DNA from: Burkholderia stabilis
GTDB taxonomy: Bacteria; Pseudomonadota; Gammaproteobacteria; Burkholderiales; Burkholderiaceae
Reading direction: 5' to 3'
Length of the DNA: 64,000 bases
NCBI RefSeq assembly: GCF_001742165.1
Contig: NZ_CP016443.1
Span: forward strand, 2,976,001-3,040,000
This document shows positions 46,976 through 55,873 of this stretch, piece by piece (positions within the stretch are counted from its first letter, which is position 1; every line of letters begins with the position of its first letter). The notes under the pieces are model-generated. The model made no database searches and was not told where the DNA came from. It worked only from the letters and a program-made list of their open reading frames with translations. Position numbers and translations under genes: made by a program.

Positions 46976-48217
46976 ATGAAGCTCGTCATCGCCACTTACG
47001 GCACCGAAGGCGACACGCGTCCGCTCGCGGCGCTCGGCCGCGCGCTGATGGACGCCGGCCACGACGTCCGGCTGCTGGCCGATGCGGCGACGCTGGGCGC
47101 GGCCGACGCGCTCGGCGTGCCGGCGACGCCGTTGTCGGGCGATATCCGCCGGGCGATTGCGCCGGACGGCGCCTTGTCGGATGCGGTGCGCGGGCGCGGC
47201 GGCTTCAACGATACGTCGAAGGCGCTCGCGGCGATCGCGAATGCGAACACGCCGGCATGGATGCGGGAAGTGGCGGATGCATCGGCCGGGTGCGACGCGA
47301 TCCTCGTGTCGGGGCTTGCATCGTTCGTCGGGCTGTCGGTCGCCGAGTATCGCGGCGTGCCGGCGATCGGCACGGGCATGATCCCGATCACGCCGACCGC
47401 CGAATTCGCGTCGCCGTTTCTGCCGCCGGGCAAGCTGCCGCGCTGGCTGAACCGCGCGAGCCACCGGTTCGTCAACGCGCTGCTGTGGCAGGCCTTCAGG
47501 AAGGCGACGAACGCGGCGCGCGCAAGCGTGTGCGGGTTGCCGCCGCGCAAGCGGGTGTGGACCGATCATCCGATGCTGTACGGCGTGTCGCCGGCGCTGC
47601 TGTCCGGCCCGACGGACTGGCCGTCGAATGTGCAGGCATGCGGCCAGTGGCGTGTCGATGCGCGCGCATGGACGCCGCCTGCCGAACTGTCGGCCTTTCT
47701 CGATTCGGGCGATCCGCCGGTATATATCGGTTTCGGCAGCATGGCCGGCTTCGATCGCGCCGCGATGGCCGACGCGCTGGTGCATGCGCTCGCCGGGCGG
47801 CGCGCGCTGTTTTATCCGGGCTGGAGCGGTATCGATGGGTCGCGGCTGCCGGCGAACGTGTGCGCGATCGGCGACACGCCGCACGACTGGCTGTTCCCGC
47901 GCACGTCGATGGCGATCCACCACGGCGGGTCGGGCACCACGCATTCGGCCGCGCGGGCCGGCATTGCGTCGGTCGTCGTGCCGTTCGCGGGCGATCAGTT
48001 CTTCTGGGCGGACCGTCTACGGAAGCTTGGCGTGACGGATGTGCCGGTGGCAGGGCGGCGCGTCGACGCTGCCGCGCTTGCGCGGGCGATCGCGTTCGCC
48101 GAGCGCGGCGACACGAAGGCGCGCGCCACGGCACTCGGCGCGCGCATCGCGCAGGAGGACGGTTTGACGCTGGCGGTCAGTGCGATCGAGCGATGGGCGC
48201 GGCCCGGCCCGAGGTGA
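46976..48217 (+). CDS. GT1-family glycosyltransferase (UGT-like)
   Basis: This 413-residue GT-B fold glycosyltransferase has an N-terminal domain MKLVIATYGTEGDTRPLAALGRALMDAGHDVRLLAD, in the style of UDP-sugar:lipid/natural-product glucosyltransferases. The C-terminal donor domain shows PPVYIGFGSMAGFD, VCAIGDTPHDWLFPRTSMAIHHGGSGTTHSAARAGIASVVVPFAGDQFFWADR, with the HHGGSGTT and PFAGDQ motifs. It probably glycosylates a sterol-like, macrolide-like or rhamnolipid-like acceptor. AGGAGC precedes the ATG. It is divergent from a TetR repressor and so may be part of a detoxification response. Confidence 0.88.
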   Translation: MKLVIATYGTEGDTRPLAALGRALMDAGHDVRLLADAATLGAADALGVPATPLSGDIRRAIAPDGALSDAVRGRGGFNDTSKALAAIANANTPAWMREVADASAGCDAILVSGLASFVGLSVAEYRGVPAIGTGMIPITPTAEFASPFLPPGKLPRWLNRASHRFVNALLWQAFRKATNAARASVCGLPPRKRVWTDHPMLYGVSPALLSGPTDWPSNVQACGQWRVDARAWTPPAELSAFLDSGDPPVYIGFGSMAGFDRAAMADALVHALAGRRALFYPGWSGIDGSRLPANVCAIGDTPHDWLFPRTSMAIHHGGSGTTHSAARAGIASVVVPFAGDQFFWADRLRKLGVTDVPVAGRRVDAAALARAIAFAERGDTKARATALGARIAQEDGLTLAVSAIERWARPGPR

Positions 48218-48226
48218 AGCCGCGCG

Positions 48227-48922
48227 TCAGAAATGTCCGGTGAACCGGTAGCGGCTGCCCGGGTGCCACAGGTTGGCCACCGACGCGACCATTCCCTGCG
48301 ACCACGTGCGCCGATGCAGCAGCAGGCACGGCTCGCGATCGTCCATCGTCAGATGGCGGCGTGTTTCGGTATCGGGCATCGCGGCCTCGATCCGGTATTC
48401 GACGCGCTGCAGCGGTGCGACGCGCGTCAGGTACTGGTTCGGCGTGGTCGTCGTGAAGTCCTGCAACGCATATTCGGGCGCGCAAGCCGGATTGACCCAG
48501 CGCTCCTCGAGCTGCACGGGCGTGTCGTTCTCGAAGTGCAGCACGCGCGAATGGAAGATCGGGCTGCCGGTGTCGAGCTGCAGCTCGTCGGCGAGTTTCG
48601 CGTCGGCGACGGCCGCGCCGACCTGCAGCACCTGCGCGCGATAGCCGTGGCCGCGCGCGGCGACTTCGTCCGAGATGCTGCGGATCGCGACGAGCGTCGA
48701 TTCGTATTTCGGCGATGCGACGTACGTGCCGGAGCCGCGCGTGCGCGTGAGCACCTGCTCGGCGGTCAGCTCGCGCAGCGCGCGGTTGACGGTCATCCGC
48801 GCGACGTTGAATTCGCGCGCCAGCTCGTTCTCCGACGGCACCTGGTCGCCTTCGGCCCATTCGCCGGCGTGAATGCGCGCGAGGATGAAGTCCTTGATTT
48901 CCTGATAGATCGGTGTGGTCAT
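48227..48922 (-). CDS. GntR/HutC family transcriptional regulator
   Basis: This 231-residue regulator has an N-terminal GntR winged HTH (YQEIKDFILARIHAGEWAEGDQVPSENELAREFNVARMTVNRALRELTAEQVLTRTRGSGTYVAS) and a C-terminal UTRA ligand domain (SPIFHSRVLHFENDTPVQLEERWVNPACAPEYALQDF, ending PGSRYRFTGHF). This matches the histidine-utilisation repressor HutC subgroup closely. The hut genes are not visible here, since the neighbours are a glycosyltransferase and a porin, so they may lie elsewhere or the effector may differ. The ATG at 48922 (MTTPIYQ) is the family start. Confidence 0.86.
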   Translation of the reverse strand: MTTPIYQEIKDFILARIHAGEWAEGDQVPSENELAREFNVARMTVNRALRELTAEQVLTRTRGSGTYVASPKYESTLVAIRSISDEVAARGHGYRAQVLQVGAAVADAKLADELQLDTGSPIFHSRVLHFENDTPVQLEERWVNPACAPEYALQDFTTTTPNQYLTRVAPLQRVEYRIEAAMPDTETRRHLTMDDREPCLLLHRRTWSQGMVASVANLWHPGSRYRFTGHF

Positions 48923-49104
48923 GGGATCACGATTCCAGAGTCGGCGGCGGCCCGCCGCCGAATGCCGATCCGGTGCGCGCCCGGCGCCGAGTGTACCGGT
49001 TTCGCGGGCGCGCATGCCCGGATTTCCTGAATGATCCCTGTTCGGCCGGCCCGCGTCCATGCGGGATTGCACAGAGCGGCCGGCCTGCGGCGCGTCGCGC
49101 GCGC

Positions 49105-50232
49105 TCAGAAGCGATGCCGGATGCCGACCGTCGCGACCACCTGCGTGTTCGTCGACGAAGCCGCGAGCCCCGTGACGTTAGCGAACCCGAGCGTCGCACC
49201 CGACGGCACGCCGAACTGGTGCTGGTACACGGTTTCCGCGTACACGTCGGTGCGCTTGCTCAGCGCGTAGTCGGCCATCAGCGTCACCTGGTGCCACTTC
49301 GGCCGGTGGCTGCCGGCCGCGTCGTCATAGCGGCCTTCGGTGAACGTATAGGCGCCCGCGAGCGACACCGCCGGCGTCAACGCATAACGTGCGTTGACTT
49401 CGTAGTTGTCGAAACGCAGCGCGTTCAGCGCGCCGGGCAGCGACGAGGCGGCCGTGTCGTCGAACATCGAATGCGTCCACAGCGCGCCGACCGTCAGCCG
49501 GTCGAACGCATAGTTGCCGCCGGCGCCCAGCACGCGCTGGCGCACCGCCGGAAAATTCGGCGCATCGTTCGTCGACAGCGCACCGCCGTTCGTCAGCCCG
49601 CCGCGATTGAGTTGCAGATAGGCGGCGCCGAGGCTGACCGGCCCGTTCGCATACGAGGCGCCTGCGCTATATGCGCGGTTGTTCGAGAATCCGCCGGCCG
49701 CGTTGCTGAACCCGTACAGGCCGCCGAACTGCCAGCCGGCGAGCGTCGGACTCGTGTATTTCACCGCGTTGTCGATGTAGAACGAATCGTCGATGTTGTC
49801 GTTGTCGAACGGATGCGATGCGAGGTTGTTGCCGTCGCCGTTGTTCGCCATCGCGAGCGGGCCGAGATAGTCGACCACGGAATCGTATTGCCGGCCGAGC
49901 GTCAGCGCGCCGTATTGGTCGCTTTGCAGGCCGACGTAGGCGCGGCGGCCGAACATCGTGTCGCGGTACGACTGCGTGCCGTTGTTCAGGTTGAAGCCGC
50001 TTTCGAGGCGGAACAGCGCATGCAGGCCGCCGCCGAGATCCTCGTTGCCGCTGAGGCCGAAGACCGTATTCGACAGCAGGCCGCTGCCTTGTTGCCACAC
50101 GCTTTTACCCGACTGGTTGTTCGTATAGGCGATACCGGCATCCAGCATCCCGTAGAGCGTGACGCTGCTTTGCGCATGCGCGGCGATGCTGAAGAAGGCG
50201 AGAGAGACGGTACCGACGACTGCTTTTTTCAT
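49105..50232 (-). CDS. Gram-negative trimeric porin (second porin)
   Basis: This 375-residue outer-membrane porin starts MKKAVVGTVSLAFFSIAAHA with a signal peptide. The mature protein begins QSSVTLYGMLDAGIAYTNN. Porin marks are VFGLSGNEDLGGGLHALFRLESGFNLNNG, MFGRRAYVGLQSDQYGALTLGRQYD, and the terminal strand ATVGIRHRF ending in phenylalanine. The frame extends upstream, but the ATG at 50232 is the signal-peptide start. It differs clearly from the porin at 8475-9635, so it is not a recent duplicate. It may serve hydrophilic solute uptake; specificity is unknown. Confidence 0.93.
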   Translation of the reverse strand: MKKAVVGTVSLAFFSIAAHAQSSVTLYGMLDAGIAYTNNQSGKSVWQQGSGLLSNTVFGLSGNEDLGGGLHALFRLESGFNLNNGTQSYRDTMFGRRAYVGLQSDQYGALTLGRQYDSVVDYLGPLAMANNGDGNNLASHPFDNDNIDDSFYIDNAVKYTSPTLAGWQFGGLYGFSNAAGGFSNNRAYSAGASYANGPVSLGAAYLQLNRGGLTNGGALSTNDAPNFPAVRQRVLGAGGNYAFDRLTVGALWTHSMFDDTAASSLPGALNALRFDNYEVNARYALTPAVSLAGAYTFTEGRYDDAAGSHRPKWHQVTLMADYALSKRTDVYAETVYQHQFGVPSGATLGFANVTGLAASSTNTQVVATVGIRHRF

Positions 50233-50404
50233 TGAGTGTGCTTCCTGGAAAGGCCCGTCACGACGGGAACGACGATCCGCCGCGCGCGCCGGCGACGAAC
50301 GCACGGCTCGTGAAGAACCGCGTGTTCGCGCCGGATACGCGCGTTCGAATCGATGAAAGGGGAGCCGCGTGACACGTATCACGCAAGACGACGGCGACCG
50401 CCGG

Positions 50405-50719
50405 CTAGTGCTGCAACAGGCGGATCGTGCCGAATTCGGCGGCCGGCAGCAGGCGGAGGATCGACAGGATCGCCGGCGACGCCTGCGAGCGCGCGACTTC
50501 GAGCTCGATGCACGCGCGCCCGGTGCGGCTGTCGATCGCGGCCGTGTAGAAATTGAGCGCACCGCCGACGGCCTGATGCAGCAGACGGCGCACGACCGCG
50601 AGATTGTCCGATTCGACGCGGATCGACAGCAGCACGAGGTCGTCCGCGGGGCACCTGCGCCGCGCACGAACGGGCGGCAGATCGCGTGAAGCGGCGGATT
50701 CGGTTCTGGTCGGTTTCAT
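50405..50719 (-). CDS. Hypothetical protein with ACT-like pattern
   Basis: This 104-residue soluble protein starts MKPTRTESAASRDL. The core reads DDLVLLSIRVESDNLAVVRRLLHQAVGGALNFYTAAIDSRTGRACIELEVARSQASPAILSILRLLPAAEFGTIRLLQH, that is beta-alpha-beta-beta-alpha-beta, the order of an ACT regulatory domain (this stretch spans residues 27-104). I do not recognise a named family. It lies between the porin and kdp genes, on the opposite strand from kdp. Function unknown; a small-molecule-binding role is a guess from the fold pattern. Confidence 0.6.
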   Translation of the reverse strand: MKPTRTESAASRDLPPVRARRRCPADDLVLLSIRVESDNLAVVRRLLHQAVGGALNFYTAAIDSRTGRACIELEVARSQASPAILSILRLLPAAEFGTIRLLQH

Positions 50720-51053
50720 GCGTTCATCCCCGGGTCGCATCGTGCTCCGCACCGCGGAGATCTCGTCTTGAACATGGCGCCCATTCTAGAAATCGCCGTG
50801 ACGATACGGTGTATAGACTCGCACCGACCCTGAAAAGAACCCATAAAAACGCCGGCCGCCGCTTTCGTCTTTACAGCATTTTTATTCCCCGTCAGGAAAT
50901 TGAACACCGCTTTGATATGCGGATTTCTACACTGTCGCATCCCATTCGCCAGATGAGCATGGGGGCGTCATCCGGGCCTGCGCCGACACGGCAGGGCCCG
51001 GTACGCCGACGAACGGGCGGATATTCCGCGCATACGAACAAAAGGGGAAAGCC
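50720..51053. other. Upstream region of the kdp operon
   Basis: No gene is supported in these 334 bases. An AT-richer stretch at about 50865-50910 (CTTTACAGCATTTTTATTCC) recalls the T-rich KdpE-binding site before E. coli kdpFABC, but the match is loose. The kdp promoter is expected between here and 51053. Confidence 0.4.
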
Positions 51054-51134
51054 ATGTTGTGGATCACCGGCGCGTTATCGCTCGCGCTCTTTATCTATCT
51101 GTTTCATGCGTTGATCAAGCCCGAGCGGTATTGA
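51054..51134 (+). CDS. kdpF: KdpF, small membrane subunit of the K+ ATPase
   Basis: This 26-residue single-helix peptide reads MLWITGALSLALFIYLFHAL then IKPERY. The pattern of a short hydrophobic helix followed by (Y/H)ALI-x-PE matches KdpF (E. coli YLVYALINAEAF), which stabilises the KdpABC complex. AAAGGGGAAAGCC before the ATG is a strong ribosome-binding site. It is the first gene of the kdp operon. Confidence 0.85.
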   Translation: MLWITGALSLALFIYLFHALIKPERY

Positions 51135-51176
51135 CCGGCGCGGTTCAACAGGAATTCGACACTATCGGTGAATGTC

Positions 51177-51260
51177 ATGAGCGATCTGCTTTTCATCCTG
51201 TTCACGCTCGCATTTTTCGCATTGACGGCCGGTTTCATCACCGGCCTCGACCGAATCTGA
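51177..51260 (+). CDS. Second small single-helix membrane peptide in the kdp operon
   Basis: This 27-residue peptide reads MSDLLFILFTLAFFALTAGF then ITGLDRI. It is a single hydrophobic helix with short polar ends. It lies between kdpF and kdpA, 42 bases after the former and 12 before the latter, and is in phase with an operon role. It resembles the MSDLxFxxxTLAFFAL-type peptides that I recall near kdp genes in several bacteria. The ribosome-binding site is weak. It may be an extra assembly or stability subunit. Confidence 0.6.
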   Translation: MSDLLFILFTLAFFALTAGFITGLDRI

Positions 51261-51272
51261 GCGAGCATCGAC

Positions 51273-52976
51273 ATGTTCAACAATCTCATTCAATTCGCGA
51301 TCGTTCTCGCGATCATGCTGGCGCTGGTGCCCGTCGTCGGGAAATGGCTCGCGCACGCCTTTACGAGCCCGCGCCACGCGTGGGTCGAACGCCGCACCTA
51401 TGCGCTGCTCGGCGTGAATCCCGACGAAGCGATGTCGTGGCAGCGCTACGGCATGGTGCTGCTATTGAGCAACGCCGGGATGATGCTGCTCGGTTACCTG
51501 CTGCTGCGCATCCAGGACACGCTGCCGTTCGATGCGCTGCAGCGCGCCGCGCAAACGCCCGATCTCGCGTTCAACACGGCCGCGTCGTTCATCACCAACA
51601 CGAACTGGCAGGCGTATGCGGGCGAGAGCAGCCTGTCGAACTTCTCGCAAATGGCCGTCATCACGTTCCTGATGGTGGTCAGCGCGGCAACCGGCGTGGC
51701 GGCCGCGGGCGGTTTCATCCGCGGGCTGAGCCGCAAGAGCGCGGCCGACATCGGCAACTACTGGGTCGACTTCACGCGCGTGACCTATCGCGTGCTGCTG
51801 CCGCTCAGCTTCGTGATGGCGCTGGTCTACGTATGGCAGGGCATGCCGCAGACGCTCGCGTCCGACGCGTGGGCGACCACGCTCGAAGGCGCGCGCCAGC
51901 AGATCGTGATGGGGCCGGTCGCGAGCCTCGAATCGATCAAGCATATCGGCACGAACGGCGGCGGCTTCTTCAGCATGAACGCCGCGCATCCGTTCGAGAA
52001 CCCGACGCCGCTCACCAACACGCTGCACATGCTGTCGATGCTGCTGATTCCGTCCGCGCTGACCTACACGCTCGGCACGATGATCGGCCGGCGCCGCCAG
52101 GGCTGGGTGATCCTCGGCGCGTTCGTCGTGATGTTCGTCGGCTTCCTCGCGGTGATCTATCAGGCCGAGCAGCACGGCAATCCGCTGCTCACCGGGCTCG
52201 GCGTCGATCAGCAGATGAGCGCCGCGCAGCCGGGCGGCAACATGGAAGGCAAGGAGATGCGTTTCGGCATCGCGCAGACGAGCCTGTTCGCGACCGTCAC
52301 GACGGCCGCGACCACCGGTTCGGTCGACGCGATGCACGATTCGCTGACGCCGCTCGGCGGCCTCGTGCCGATCGCGCAGATGATGCTGAACAACGTGTTC
52401 GGCGGCGACGGCGTCGGGCTGATCAACCTGTTCACGTTCGCGATCCTCACGGTGTTCCTCGTCGGGATGATGATCGGGCGCACGCCGGAGTTTCTCGGCA
52501 AGAAGATCGAGGCGCGCGAGATGAAGCTCGTGATGCTCGCGGTGCTCGCGCATCCGTTCAGCATCCTCGGCTTCACTGCGCTGGCCGCGCTGCTGCACTC
52601 AACGATGGACAGTCTCGCGAACCTGGGGCCGCACGGCTTCAGCGAAGTGCTGTACGCGTACACGTCGGGCACGGCCAACAACGGCTCCGCGTTCGCGGGC
52701 CTGAACGCGAACACGCCGTTCTTCAACACGACGATCGGCTTCGCGATGCTGATCGGCCGCTACCTGACGCTGCTGCCGATGCTCGCGGTCGCGGGCAGCC
52801 TCGCCGCGAAGAAGAGCGTGCCGGAAAGCGCGGGCACGCTGTCGACGTCGACCGGCCTGTTCGCCGGCCTGCTGATCTTCGTGATCCTCGTCGTCGGCGG
52901 TCTGACGTTCCTGCCCGCGCTCGCGCTCGGCCCGATCGTCGAGCACCTGCTGATGTCGGGCGGCCAACTGTTCTGA
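51273..52976 (+). CDS. kdpA: KdpA, potassium-binding channel subunit
   Basis: This 567-residue SKT-superfamily membrane protein selects and conducts K+ in the KdpFABC ATPase. Selectivity-filter-like loops are visible: [53 protein letters not shown], and [13 protein letters not shown]. The length matches E. coli KdpA (557). It follows the small ORF by 12 bases. The next gene is kdpC rather than kdpB, 10 bases on. Confidence 0.95.
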   Translation: MFNNLIQFAIVLAIMLALVPVVGKWLAHAFTSPRHAWVERRTYALLGVNPDEAMSWQRYGMVLLLSNAGMMLLGYLLLRIQDTLPFDALQRAAQTPDLAFNTAASFITNTNWQAYAGESSLSNFSQMAVITFLMVVSAATGVAAAGGFIRGLSRKSAADIGNYWVDFTRVTYRVLLPLSFVMALVYVWQGMPQTLASDAWATTLEGARQQIVMGPVASLESIKHIGTNGGGFFSMNAAHPFENPTPLTNTLHMLSMLLIPSALTYTLGTMIGRRRQGWVILGAFVVMFVGFLAVIYQAEQHGNPLLTGLGVDQQMSAAQPGGNMEGKEMRFGIAQTSLFATVTTAATTGSVDAMHDSLTPLGGLVPIAQMMLNNVFGGDGVGLINLFTFAILTVFLVGMMIGRTPEFLGKKIEAREMKLVMLAVLAHPFSILGFTALAALLHSTMDSLANLGPHGFSEVLYAYTSGTANNGSAFAGLNANTPFFNTTIGFAMLIGRYLTLLPMLAVAGSLAAKKSVPESAGTLSTSTGLFAGLLIFVILVVGGLTFLPALALGPIVEHLLMSGGQLF

Positions 52977-52986
52977 GGGAAACATC

Positions 52987-53685
52987 ATGATTCAAGGCAA
53001 TCGCCAGGCAGCGGCCGTCGCCGCGCCGGCCACCGGTTCTTCGTTCGGCGCGGCGACGCGCGGCCTCGTGCGGCCGGTGATCGCATCGTCGGTGCTGTTC
53101 ATGCTCGTCACCGGCCTCGCGTATCCGCTGCTCACCACGGGCGTCGCGAACGTGTTGTTCCCGTCGCAGGCGCGCGGCAGTCTCGTCCAGCGTGACGGCG
53201 CGACGATCGGCTCGGCGGTGATCGGGCAGCAGTTCACGCGCGCCGGTTACTTCCATGCGCGTCCGAGCGCGACGGTCGGCGCCGATCCGGCCGATTCGTC
53301 GAAGACGGTCGACCAGCCGTACAACGCGGCCGGCAGCGGCGCGAGCAACCAGGGCGCGACCAGCAAGAAGCTGCTCGCGGACATCGCGCAGCGCGTGCGC
53401 GCGTACCGGCAGGAAAACGGGCTCGCCGACGGCATGCCGGTGCCGGCGGATGCCGTCACCGCGTCCGCGTCGGGGCTCGATCCCGAGATCTCGGTCGCGA
53501 ACGCGCGGCTGCAGGTGGCGCGGGTTGCGCAGGCGCGCGGCCTGGACGCGAAGCAGGTCGCGGCGCTCGTCGAGCGCATCGCCGCGCCGCGCCAGCTCGG
53601 CGTGCTCGGCGAGCCGCGCGAGCGCGTGCTCGAACTGAATCTCGCGCTCGACCGCGCATTCGGCCACGCGGCCGGCGCGCGGTAA
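52987..53685 (+). CDS. kdpC: KdpC, K+ ATPase accessory subunit
   Basis: This 232-residue protein has a single N-terminal membrane helix ([32 protein letters not shown]) and the KdpC periplasmic domain: [83 protein letters not shown]. The N-terminus is about 25 residues longer than usual ([19 protein letters not shown]). It is placed between kdpA and kdpB, whereas the usual order puts kdpC last. Confidence 0.93.
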   Translation: MIQGNRQAAAVAAPATGSSFGAATRGLVRPVIASSVLFMLVTGLAYPLLTTGVANVLFPSQARGSLVQRDGATIGSAVIGQQFTRAGYFHARPSATVGADPADSSKTVDQPYNAAGSGASNQGATSKKLLADIAQRVRAYRQENGLADGMPVPADAVTASASGLDPEISVANARLQVARVAQARGLDAKQVAALVERIAAPRQLGVLGEPRERVLELNLALDRAFGHAAGAR

Positions 53686-53708
53686 CGGCAGGAACCCCGG
53701 AGTCACTC

Positions 53709-55793
53709 ATGTCCCATATCGAAACCCCGATCAACCCGGCGGCCGTGCCGCTCGGCGGCGTGCCGCCGATGCGCTGGACGGCCGTGCTGCGCGAGGCGTT
53801 CCGCAAGCTCGCGCCGCGGGTGCAGTTGAAGAACCCCGTGATGTTCGTCGTGTATCTCGGCAGCATCGTCACGACCGCGCTGTGGCTGCAGGCGCTCACC
53901 AGTACCGGCGACGCGCCGGCCGGCTTCATCTTCGCGGTCGCGTGCTGGCTGTGGTTCACGGTGCTGTTCGCGAACGCGGCCGAGGCGCTCGCGGAAGGGC
54001 GCGGCAAGGCGCAGGCCGACGCGCTGCGGGCGGCGCGCAAGCGCGTGTATGCGAAGGTGCTCGACGAGCCGAAGCAGTACGGCAGCACGAGCTTTCGCGT
54101 GCCGAGCGACGAGCTCGCCGCGGGCAGCATCGTGCTCGTCGAGGCCGGCGACACAATTCCCGCCGACGGCGAAGTGATCGACGGCGTCGCGTCGGTCGAC
54201 GAATCGGCGATCACCGGCGAATCCGCGCCGGTGATCCGCGAGTCGGGCGGCGATTTCTCGTCGGTGACGGGCGGCACGCGCGTGCTGTCCGACTGGATCA
54301 TCGTGCGGATCACCGCGCAACCGGGCGAAGCGTTCCTCGACCGGATGATCGCGATGGTCGAAGGCGCGAAGCGCGGCAAGACGCCGAACGAAGTTGCACT
54401 GACGATCCTGCTCGTCGCGCTGACGATCATCTTCCTGCTCGTATGCGTGACGCTGCTGCCGTTCTCGCAGTTCAGCGTGCTGCTGAATGCGTCGGGCACG
54501 GCCGTGAGCCTGACCGTGCTGATCGCGCTGCTCGTCTGCCTGATCCCGACGACGATCGGCGCGCTGCTGTCGGCGATCGGCATCGCGGGGATGAGCCGCA
54601 TGATGCGCGCGAACGTGCTCGCGACGTCGGGCCGCGCGATCGAGGCGGCCGGCGACGTCGACGTGCTGCTGCTCGACAAGACCGGCACGATCACGCTTGG
54701 CAATCGCGAGGCCGTGCAGTTCCGGCCGGCGCCCGGCGTGGACGAGCGCGTGCTGGCCGAGGCCGCGCAACTGTCGTCGCTGGCCGACGAGACGCCCGAG
54801 GGGCGCTCGATCGTTGCGCTCGCGAAGCAGCGCTTCTCGCTGGAGGCCACGGCGATTGACGGCAGCATCGCCGTGCCGTTCAGCGCGCGCACGCGGATGA
54901 GCGGTATCGACATCGGCGCGCGCCAGGTGCGCAAGGGCGCGGCGTCCGCGATCCGCGCGCATGTCGATGCGCTCGGCGGCGCGTTTCCGCAGGCGGTCGA
55001 GACGGCCGTCAACGACATCGCGCGGCGCGGCGGCACGCCGCTCGTCGTCGCCGACGGCTTCCGCGTGCTCGGCGCGATCGAGCTGAAGGACATCGTCAAG
55101 CACGGGATCGCCGCGCGTTTCGCCGAGCTGCGCAAGGTCGGCGTGAAGACCGTGATGATCACCGGCGACAACCGGCTCACCGCAGCGGCGATCGCGGCGG
55201 AAGCCGGCGTCGACGATTACCTGGCCGAAGCGACGCCGGAAGACAAGCTGCGGCTGATCCGCGAACACCAGGCGAAGGGCCATCTCGTCGCGATGACGGG
55301 CGACGGCACCAACGACGCGCCGGCGCTGGCGCAGGCCGACGTGGCCGTCGCGATGCACAGCGGCACGCAGGCGGCGAAGGAGGCGGCCAACATGGTCGAC
55401 CTCGACAGCAACCCGACGAAGCTGATGCAGGTGGTCGAGGTCGGCAAGCAGATGATCATGACGCGCGGCGCGCTGACGACGTTCAGCGTCGCGAACGATC
55501 TCGCGAAGTATTTCGCGATCATCCCGGCCGCGTTCGTCGCGACGTATCCGGCGCTCGGCGCGTTGAACGTGATGGGCTTGCACAGCCCGACGTCGGCGAT
55601 CCTGTCGGCGGTGATCTTCAATGCGCTGATCATCGTCGCGCTGATCCCGCTCGCGCTGAAGGGCGTGAAGTATCGCGCTGAGCCGGCCGAGAAGTTGCTG
55701 TGGCGCAATCTGCTGATCTACGGAGTGGGCGGGATCGTCGCGCCGTTCATCGGCATCAAGCTGATCGACATGCTGCTGACGCCGTTTATCTGA
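53709..55793 (+). CDS. kdpB: KdpB, P-type ATPase subunit
   Basis: This 694-residue catalytic P-type ATPase of the Kdp complex has a TGES loop in AITGESAPV, phosphorylation site D323 in [12 protein letters not shown], the hinge motif [35 protein letters not shown], and the C-terminal membrane helices ([49 protein letters not shown]). Length is normal and all catalytic motifs are intact. It follows kdpC by 23 bases. A 12-bp hairpin follows before kdpD. Confidence 0.95.
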   Translation: MSHIETPINPAAVPLGGVPPMRWTAVLREAFRKLAPRVQLKNPVMFVVYLGSIVTTALWLQALTSTGDAPAGFIFAVACWLWFTVLFANAAEALAEGRGKAQADALRAARKRVYAKVLDEPKQYGSTSFRVPSDELAAGSIVLVEAGDTIPADGEVIDGVASVDESAITGESAPVIRESGGDFSSVTGGTRVLSDWIIVRITAQPGEAFLDRMIAMVEGAKRGKTPNEVALTILLVALTIIFLLVCVTLLPFSQFSVLLNASGTAVSLTVLIALLVCLIPTTIGALLSAIGIAGMSRMMRANVLATSGRAIEAAGDVDVLLLDKTGTITLGNREAVQFRPAPGVDERVLAEAAQLSSLADETPEGRSIVALAKQRFSLEATAIDGSIAVPFSARTRMSGIDIGARQVRKGAASAIRAHVDALGGAFPQAVETAVNDIARRGGTPLVVADGFRVLGAIELKDIVKHGIAARFAELRKVGVKTVMITGDNRLTAAAIAAEAGVDDYLAEATPEDKLRLIREHQAKGHLVAMTGDGTNDAPALAQADVAVAMHSGTQAAKEAANMVDLDSNPTKLMQVVEVGKQMIMTRGALTTFSVANDLAKYFAIIPAAFVATYPALGALNVMGLHSPTSAILSAVIFNALIIVALIPLALKGVKYRAEPAEKLLWRNLLIYGVGGIVAPFIGIKLIDMLLTPFI

Positions 55794-55808
55794 CCGAACG
55801 CGCCGTTG

Positions 55809-55845
55809 CGGCCCCGCGCATGCCCTTGCGGCGTGCGCGGGGCCG
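55809..55845 (+). terminator. Hairpin between kdpB and kdpD
   Basis: CGGCCCCGCGCA pairs perfectly with TGCGCGGGGCCG (12 bp, 13-base loop), followed by TTCGGCGTTTCATTT. It starts 15 bases after the kdpB stop and could partly terminate or attenuate transcription into kdpDE, lowering regulator expression relative to the pump. Confidence 0.5.
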
Positions 55846-55873
55846 TTCGGCGTTTCATTTGCCGGAAGCGATC

